From contig CM024174.1 of NCBI GenBank assembly GCA_013433145.1, forward strand, positions 5,790,336-5,854,335: 64,000 nucleotides of DNA, written 5' to 3'. A program made the position numbers and the translations under genes. The notes below the pieces were generated by a model. It saw nothing but the letters and a program-made list of their open reading frames with translations, was not told the origin of the DNA and searched no databases. Source of the DNA: Ascaris suum. Its lineage: Eukaryota; Nematoda; Chromadorea; Rhabditida; Ascarididae. Positions 61,901-64,000 of the stretch are shown here, one piece after another (positions within the stretch are counted from its first letter, which is position 1; the number at the start of each line of letters is the position of its first letter).

Positions 61901-64000
61901 TATTCCATATAAGCAACCGAGAATTTGCTTGCGCCACTTGTGCTATCCATTTACTTTTTTCTTTCTGCTAACTGCAGCAATCATTCACCGTCTGTATCTA
62001 TATGTAATGGAAGCGGTGGAATTTCCATTGTTTCTTCACCAATGCAGATTTGAATTGCCCACAAACGTTGTGAAGTACCGGATTAACTCGTTTCTATAAT
62101 TAAGACCATGAAAGTATAGGTCTTCGCAGAATTTAAAGCATTAAATCTTATATTTGAGGTATTTCACATATTGTGTCTGCTTGCCGGTCTATAAGATATC
62201 TTCATAATGAGAAGCACATTTAAGTTAAACTATGAAATTTGACGAATATTATCTATGCGCATCACATTGGCACTTTTCTACAGCATCCTAATTTTGGAAG
62301 ATTTATGCGTATCCAAAATAAGCTTAGAATTTGGAATGTACATAAATTTTGATAGACGTTCATCTGATTGATCAAATGAATAAAAGAATAGATATCTCAT
62401 TAGTTGAAGTTCTATCTTCGTTGAGTATTCATGCAATCAGCTGAGAGTTGTTCAGTGTCTCGAAATTCAGTTCATAACACGTCGTGAACTAAGTAATAGA
62501 ACCAAGTTCGATTACTTCAAGTCTTCTTTCTTTTTTGTTCTTTCAGTCGTCGAAGTTCCTTGATATACTTGTGCTCCGAACACCACGCGGTCGCATCATC
62601 TCAGTGCTGCGTTTTCCAAAAATGCAGTTGCAGAACTGAGCCTTTTTTTAGTGCAGCCATTTTCATGATCGTCGTTGTTTCTTTCTATTTCTATGAGAGT
62701 TGAGAAGAGCGCTGAAAGATTCCAATAGATGAGGACAGATATCGACTTGCGTAAAGCAAAAAAGATGAATTACAAAGGATCGAAAAAAAACGACTGGTTC
62801 GGCCTTAACATTTCGAGAAATTTTGCATTATTCAATACCGAACGCTAAAAGACACTCTTCTCAGTCATATTGAAAATGTCTATTTAACTGAACTGCATTC
62901 GCAAATCACCGCCAAATTTCCATTAAGAGCCAAGAAAGGTTTTTTTCTGTTGATGCAAAAAATTGAAAGAAACTGATACCAAGCATCATTCCACATATTC
63001 CTTGCCTTTCCTCAAGGGATTAGTCATCTAATCCACCTTGGCATCATTGTTGGCTATTTCGGCGGACAAAAACTTCGATTTTTCTCGGTTTAAAAGTTAT
63101 TTTCCGATTATTTTCCCTTTGGAATTACTAATCTTGTGATCACAAGCTCATTTTTTGAGTTCTTAGCGCGTCATTTGAAATTGTTCATTGCTAACCGAAA
63201 CATGCACCTTTGCTTTTAAATGCTTTTATGTTCACTTTGAGATCAACTGGAGCTTAGCAACTGTGTCCACATTGTCAGAAGACTTATTTACTTCCGCTTT
63301 TTAATGCGAATCCTTGCGTTTTGCTATTCACATGTATTGTTGGCTTTTTGGTTACCTCTTAAAATCACTGGATGCTTATTGTTTCATGTTGTTTTTTTGC
63401 CGATATTTACATGCTAAATCTTTTCACCTCTTATTTATACGAATGAAGAGAGCATTTATTCATTATTTTCCAAGAATTATTATGAGGAAGTCTCTTTGCC
63501 TACTTTTAAAGAACTCGTGAATAATTTGTAATCGATACTATATTCATATTTTCCACAAACTTATTGGCGTATACAGTAGAAATTTCTTCAGAACTTAAAA
63601 GAACGATGCCATTTGGGTGGACGCCAGAGAATGCGGCAAATCAAGGTTCATGTTGTATTTGATCATGAGAGTAGAGGCACAAAAAAGACTTTATCTTCCG
63701 ACATTTTGATTCACAATGTGATATTTTTCTGGTATTTTGCCACAAAGCATTGCATTTCTAGCTGTTTAGCTTAAAGAGTATCGATGCGCTCTTGAATGCA
63801 CGAAATATCATAGATGAGTGCGTTCTCTTTGGGAATGAACACCGAAAGTGCTCATAATCAAGGTGACTTTTAAGACAAAAAAAACCGTCGTATTTTTAAA
63901 TTCCAATTGAAGTTTCAATCATCCATAAATTTCCGTCCATTCTTTTGACAATTTCCCAAAAGGCATGACGAGTTTTGTTTATTCGGTGAATAACCTATTA
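58933..64000. other. Gene-poor 3' end of the window
   Basis: No gene can be firmly supported. Several splice-bounded open stretches on the plus strand might be exons of an unrecognised gene: 59679-59818 (ends at TGA), 61051-61146, 61392-61467, 62547-62639 (ends at TGA) and 63591-63645. Only the 61051/61392 pair has matching phases and favourable splice sites. A (GATA)3-like run lies near 59117, and short AT-rich repeats of TTTTAACATAATTTAAC lie near 61245-61280. Confidence 0.45.
61051..61467 (+). CDS. Unidentified pair of candidate exons
   Basis: A first stretch, 61051-61146, follows the acceptor CTACACTTAG. It is open for 32 codons (IELPQLLDPDQKFITPETSR ... KGAGA) up to a GTATAC donor. A second, 61392-61467, follows ATTTTCCAG and is open for 25 codons (VLKFVSECWVNMKRSIEI ...) to a GTCATT donor. 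Both begin in phase 0, so they join in frame across a 245-base intron. I recognise no family. Chance open stretches of this length are common here, so this is a weak call. Confidence 0.22.

Overview
The window is nuclear DNA from a nematode, most likely a parasitic species with long introns. The evidence is AT-rich non-coding sequence, short coding exons in conserved phases, introns of about 0.2-4.3 kb ending in TTTCAG/TTTTAG-like sites, and an innexin gene with the typical nematode layout. The ORFs of 60-160 codons are nearly all chance. The real genes had to be rebuilt exon by exon from splice sites, reading phase and recognisable protein motifs.

Four genes can be supported. (1) About 1185-11162, + strand: the 3' part of an innexin gap-junction subunit. 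It runs from the loop after TM2 to the stop; TM1, EC1 and TM2 lie before the window. (2) 14808-20395, - strand: a ten-finger C2H2 protein whose order and tail match the histone H4 transcription factor HINFP/MIZF; the initiator exon is not placed. (3) About 23548-40238, + strand: a valyl-tRNA synthetase, VARS2-like, in 22 placed coding exons with HIGH, CP1 editing and KMSKS motifs and a C-terminal coiled coil. (4) 41322-50244, + strand: a complete 12-exon ALG12 mannosyltransferase of 493 aa, for N-glycan precursor assembly in the ER.

Layout: the innexin and HINFP genes converge on a 3.6-kb spacer. It holds a 26-bp minisatellite directly downstream of the HINFP stop, probably in its 3' UTR. HINFP and ValRS diverge from an approximately 3.2-kb 5' region. 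ValRS and ALG12 lie head to tail about 1.1 kb apart, with a poly(A) signal and a possible trans-splice acceptor between them. From 50245 to the end (13.8 kb) no gene can be supported. That stretch holds two (AT)n arrays of about 121 bp, apparently inside a 1.4-kb hAT-like element, plus weak candidate exons.

The four genes do not form a pathway. Apart from the possible ValRS-ALG12 co-transcription, they are ordinary neighbours. I found no clearly new system. The points most worth checking are the high share of AAG 3' splice sites, the hAT-like element, four minisatellites inside or beside genes, and two orphan open stretches. Positions are hand-derived from phase matching, with no alignment or RNA data.
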